Below, piece after piece: positions 23,120-25,193 of a stretch of DNA of 25,193 nt. The notes beneath the pieces are model-generated. The model saw only the letters and a program-made list of their open reading frames with translations. It was not told where the DNA came from and did not search any database. Source of the DNA: JBAYJY01 sp041664945 (GTDB lineage Bacteria > UBP15 > UBA6099); the NCBI GenBank assembly GCA_041664945.1, contig JBAYJY010000055.1:1-25193 (forward strand). The letters are read 5' to 3'. A program made the translations under genes and the position numbers. Numbering within the stretch: the stretch's first letter is position 1; the number at the start of each line of letters is the position of its first letter.

Positions 23120-24721
23120 TTATTTTTTCGCGTTCATTTTCTGAGTGATCGTCGGGTCCTTCGCGTTCGGGATGTAGGGCACGCGCAGAAGAGTCAGAGC
23201 GGCGAGCAGCAGCATGATCGTGCCCTGAAAGAACACCCATCGGTAGCCGAGCGCTGAGATTTTCGCGGCGAGCGTCAGATCGATGACGAGTCCGGCGATA
23301 AGCACGCTAAGGAACTGACCGAGGCCGGTGACAGATGAATAAAAGCCCATGTAAAGTCCCATTTTGTCTTCCGGCATCAGAGTCGGAAGAATCGCCGCCA
23401 TGATAACGAAGCAAATTGTCAGGCCGATAGCGGCGAACGCAATGACGCCGAACGCGATCATGAGCACTTTGTTGGTTTCTTTAGTGATTGACGCTTTCAT
23501 TGATTCGAAAGCGGCGACTGTCGGTTTAACCGTGGCGCTACCGGCGCCGAGAACCTTGCTGACACCCATTTCGCATCTTTTGGCGTCAATGTCGCCGTTG
23601 AGGCACCAGCGCATGACATCGCATTTCTTATCGTCGCTGAGGCCGTCGTTGTTTGCGTCGAAAAGCGGACTGAACTTTTCATTTTTGAAAGCGGAAAGAT
23701 CGGCGCCAGCCATGTCGTAATTGTACACGGCGGCGAGTTTCAAAACAGAAGCTTTGTTAGCAAGGTCGTAACCGGAGACTTTTGATGTCGGCCCGATCAG
23801 AAAGTAGCCTGCGAGCAGTCCGAGAAAAACAGTGAACATGCCGCAGAAAACGAATTTCTTCCTGTTCAGCTTGTCGCCGAGGATTCCGACCGGAACCGCA
23901 AGAAGGATTGAAACGACGACAACGACTCCGAGCACAATTCCGGCTTTCGTTCCGGGTATGTTTACGTAGTATTCGACGAATTTTGTGAAATAAACGAGGA
24001 AAGCGCCCAGCCCCAACCAGAAGAAAAGGTTCGAAAGCATGAACCATGAAAGTTCAGGAAGCCGAGGAAGCTCGACGACCATTTCCTTGACGCTGCTTAT
24101 CATGGCGGCTAATTTGTTGACTTTTTTCGGCATTTCCGGCAGGAATTCCTTGATACATACGACTGTTATCAGAGTGCCGGCGAGGTGCGAAGCGGCGACA
24201 ACATAGAATGCGAGCGGTTTATTGATTTTGTAGACGATAGACAGGATTATGATGTAGGAGACCAGAGTTCCGACTCCGCCGAAAACGCTGAAGAAGGCGT
24301 TGGCGGTTCCGAGCTTTTCGTTCGGCACGACTTCAGGAACGAGCGCGAAAAACGGAACGGCGGCGAACTGGATGTTGAAGTAGATCACCGTCATGACGCC
24401 GACGAGCATCCAGATATTGGGGATGTGAGGAATGCAAGCAATAAGCGGCGCGGAGATTAAACCGCCGATAAGCATAAGCGGCCTGCGCTTTCCCCAAGTG
24501 TACTGCGAAAGGTCGGAAAAAATGCCCATAAAAAGCGATATGAAGATCATGAACTTTCCGATATCGATGATCAGGCTTATGTAAATGTTCGAGAGCCCGA
24601 ATTTCGTCGTCAGGAACAGCGGCATGATCGCGCCGTCGAAACTCCAGAAGGCGACGAGCCCGAAGTTGATCACGTTTAAAACTATCATCGTGATCAGTTT
24701 TACATTCTTCTTAGGGTCCAT
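23120..24721 (-). CDS. MFS transporter (GPH/SLC45-like) with periplasmic insertion
   Basis: This 533-aa permease has twelve predicted membrane helices. Motif GIFSDLSQYTWGKRRPLMLI (66-85) after helix 2 is typical of sugar/cation symporters of the GPH or SLC45 type, and a second copy GILGDKLNRKKF lies at 279-290. A soluble insertion of about 108 residues (311-418) separates helices 9 and 10, which by MFS topology faces the periplasm. It contains DANNDGLSDD (355-364), an EF-hand/dockerin-like calcium loop, and three Cys (367, 373, 383). The family is normally shorter here. GGAG precedes the ATG. The substrate is unknown; the downstream enolase-like gene suggests a peptide, amino acid or sugar acid theme, but this is inference. 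Confidence 0.88.
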   Translation of the reverse strand: MDPKKNVKLITMIVLNVINFGLVAFWSFDGAIMPLFLTTKFGLSNIYISLIIDIGKFMIFISLFMGIFSDLSQYTWGKRRPLMLIGGLISAPLIACIPHIPNIWMLVGVMTVIYFNIQFAAVPFFALVPEVVPNEKLGTANAFFSVFGGVGTLVSYIIILSIVYKINKPLAFYVVAASHLAGTLITVVCIKEFLPEMPKKVNKLAAMISSVKEMVVELPRLPELSWFMLSNLFFWLGLGAFLVYFTKFVEYYVNIPGTKAGIVLGVVVVVSILLAVPVGILGDKLNRKKFVFCGMFTVFLGLLAGYFLIGPTSKVSGYDLANKASVLKLAAVYNYDMAGADLSAFKNEKFSPLFDANNDGLSDDKKCDVMRWCLNGDIDAKRCEMGVSKVLGAGSATVKPTVAAFESMKASITKETNKVLMIAFGVIAFAAIGLTICFVIMAAILPTLMPEDKMGLYMGFYSSVTGLGQFLSVLIAGLVIDLTLAAKISALGYRWVFFQGTIMLLLAALTLLRVPYIPNAKDPTITQKMNAKK

Positions 24722-24787
24722 TTGTTTACTCCGTTCTAAAAATGCGCCAGCCTGCTGTCAAGCGGCGTGTTATGCGACATATCGCCT

Positions 24788-24806
24788 GAATCCCAATAAC
24801 GGATTC
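24788..24806. repeat. small hairpin in the transporter leader
   Basis: GAATCC (24788-24793) and GGATTC (24801-24806) are exact inverted copies with a 7-bp spacer. The hairpin lies between the candidate promoter and the start codon of the minus-strand transporter gene and could be an operator or a leader hairpin. Confidence 0.35.
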
Positions 24807-24815
24807 GGGTTAATA

Positions 24816-24845
24816 AGCATAACATAATCAGGCTTATGAGTTCAA
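24816..24845 (-). promoter_or_regulatory. candidate promoter and operator of the transporter operon
   Basis: On the minus strand TTGAAC is followed after 18 bp by TATGCT. Between the two boxes lies an inverted repeat, ATAAGC (24813-24818) with GCTTAT (24832-24837), placed where a repressor would block polymerase. The leader to the ATG would be about 90 nt. Confidence 0.4.
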
Positions 24846-24939
24846 TTTATAGTTTATTTATTTGTTTTCTTAAGGGAAATATAGTTTTTGGCGATTAAGG
24901 ATAATGAAGCTGTACAAGATGGACAGGCACAACCCACCT

Positions 24940-25013
24940 GTCATTCCGAGCGACGCGAGGAATCTTGATAGAATATGTTTTTATTGAAGATTCCTCGCTT
25001 CGCTCGGAATGAC
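24940..25013. repeat. 27-bp inverted repeat element of a dispersed type
   Basis: The arm 24940-24966 starts GTCATTCCGAGCG and its partner 24987-25013 is the reverse complement with one mismatch in 27. The AT-rich centre is 20 bp. From memory, this word (GTCATTCCGAGCG followed by GCGAGGAATC) recurs as an intergenic repeat in many environmental genomes. It may be a non-autonomous element or a folded RNA repeat. No transposase is nearby. A fragment resembling its edge (GGAATGACAAG) recurs at 25024-25034. Confidence 0.75.
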
Positions 25014-25039
25014 AAAAAAAGGGGGAATGACAAGAAAAA

Positions 25040-25193
25040 GCGAACGGATGAGGAAAGCGAACGGAGGAGGAAAGCGAACGGATGAGAAAAGCGAACGGAT
25101 GAGAAAAGCGAACGGATGAGAAAAGCGAACGGATGAGAAAAGCGAACGGATGAGAAAAGCGAACGGATGAGAAAAGCGAACGGATGAGAAAAG
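25040..25193. repeat. 17-bp direct tandem repeat array, continues past the window
   Basis: Nine full units of GCGAACGGATGAGAAAA start every 17 bp from 25040, and the array runs off the right edge. Units 1 and 2 differ by one or two bases (AGGAAA endings, and GGAGG in unit 2); units 3-9 are identical. The plus-strand unit contains TGA, and 17 is not a multiple of three, so plus-strand coding is broken in every frame. There are no spacers, so it is a minisatellite and not CRISPR. Confidence 0.95.

Noticed and set aside
24733..24761. TTGACA-17-TAGAAC as the transporter promoter on the minus strand
   Set aside because: The -35 is perfect, but transcription would start downstream of the GGAG ribosome-binding site, about 5 nt before the ATG. 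The upstream candidate fits better, though a leaderless start cannot be excluded.
25040..25193. CRISPR-like repeat array
   Set aside because: Units are contiguous with no spacers and no cas genes are present.

Overview
This window looks like chromosomal sequence from an uncultured Gram-negative (diderm) bacterium. The diderm reading rests on several lipobox-bearing lipoproteins, a LolA-fold-like secreted protein, a periplasmic thiol relay and typical sigma70-type promoters. Most genes sit at roughly 50-60% GC by eye. I could not place the phylum from sequence alone. There are no rRNA, tRNA, transposase, phage or CRISPR features.

Layout. (1) 1-522: lipoprotein of the DUF192 family, apparently coupled to an upstream gene that is cut off. 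(2) 566-4806, minus strand: complete phosphate uptake operon pstS-pstC-pstA-pstB-phoU with a candidate promoter. A divergent GNAT acetyltransferase (4924-5448) shares the intergenic region. (3) 5506-8689: a small Cys-rich/Lys-rich protein, then three consecutive secreted proteins: an archaemetzincin-like zinc protease with an altered second zinc site, a tandem-domain Cys-containing protein and a LolA-like protein. (4) 8699-10213, minus: an isolated xylulokinase. It is followed by a 468-bp gap holding a perfect inverted repeat and a strongly structured, probably transcribed RNA element. (5) 10683-12206: secreted 5'-nucleotidase/metallophosphatase. (6) 12240-17839, minus: DnaJ-TPR protein, a small membrane protein, a WYL regulator, and a 1062-aa membrane protein fused to a spermidine-synthase-like domain and TPR-like repeats. 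This may be one operon starting from a leaderless-type promoter.

(7) 18093-21878, plus: a four-gene thiol-redox operon: CcdA/DsbD-type electron carrier, TlpA-like lipoprotein, membrane-anchored thioredoxin-like protein, and a lipoprotein version of the SSP411/YyaL family. The last has a thioredoxin-like domain without CxxC fused to an (alpha/alpha)6-barrel-type domain. (8) 22019-24721, minus: an MFS transporter with an unusual periplasmic insertion, and an enolase-superfamily protein that has lost most catalytic and metal-binding residues. (9) 24722-25193: regulatory region, a dispersed-type inverted repeat, and a 17-bp tandem array running off the window.

The best candidates for something undescribed are the exported SSP411 thiol operon, the transporter plus enolase pseudoenzyme pair, the structured RNA upstream of xylB, and the secreted archaemetzincin variant.
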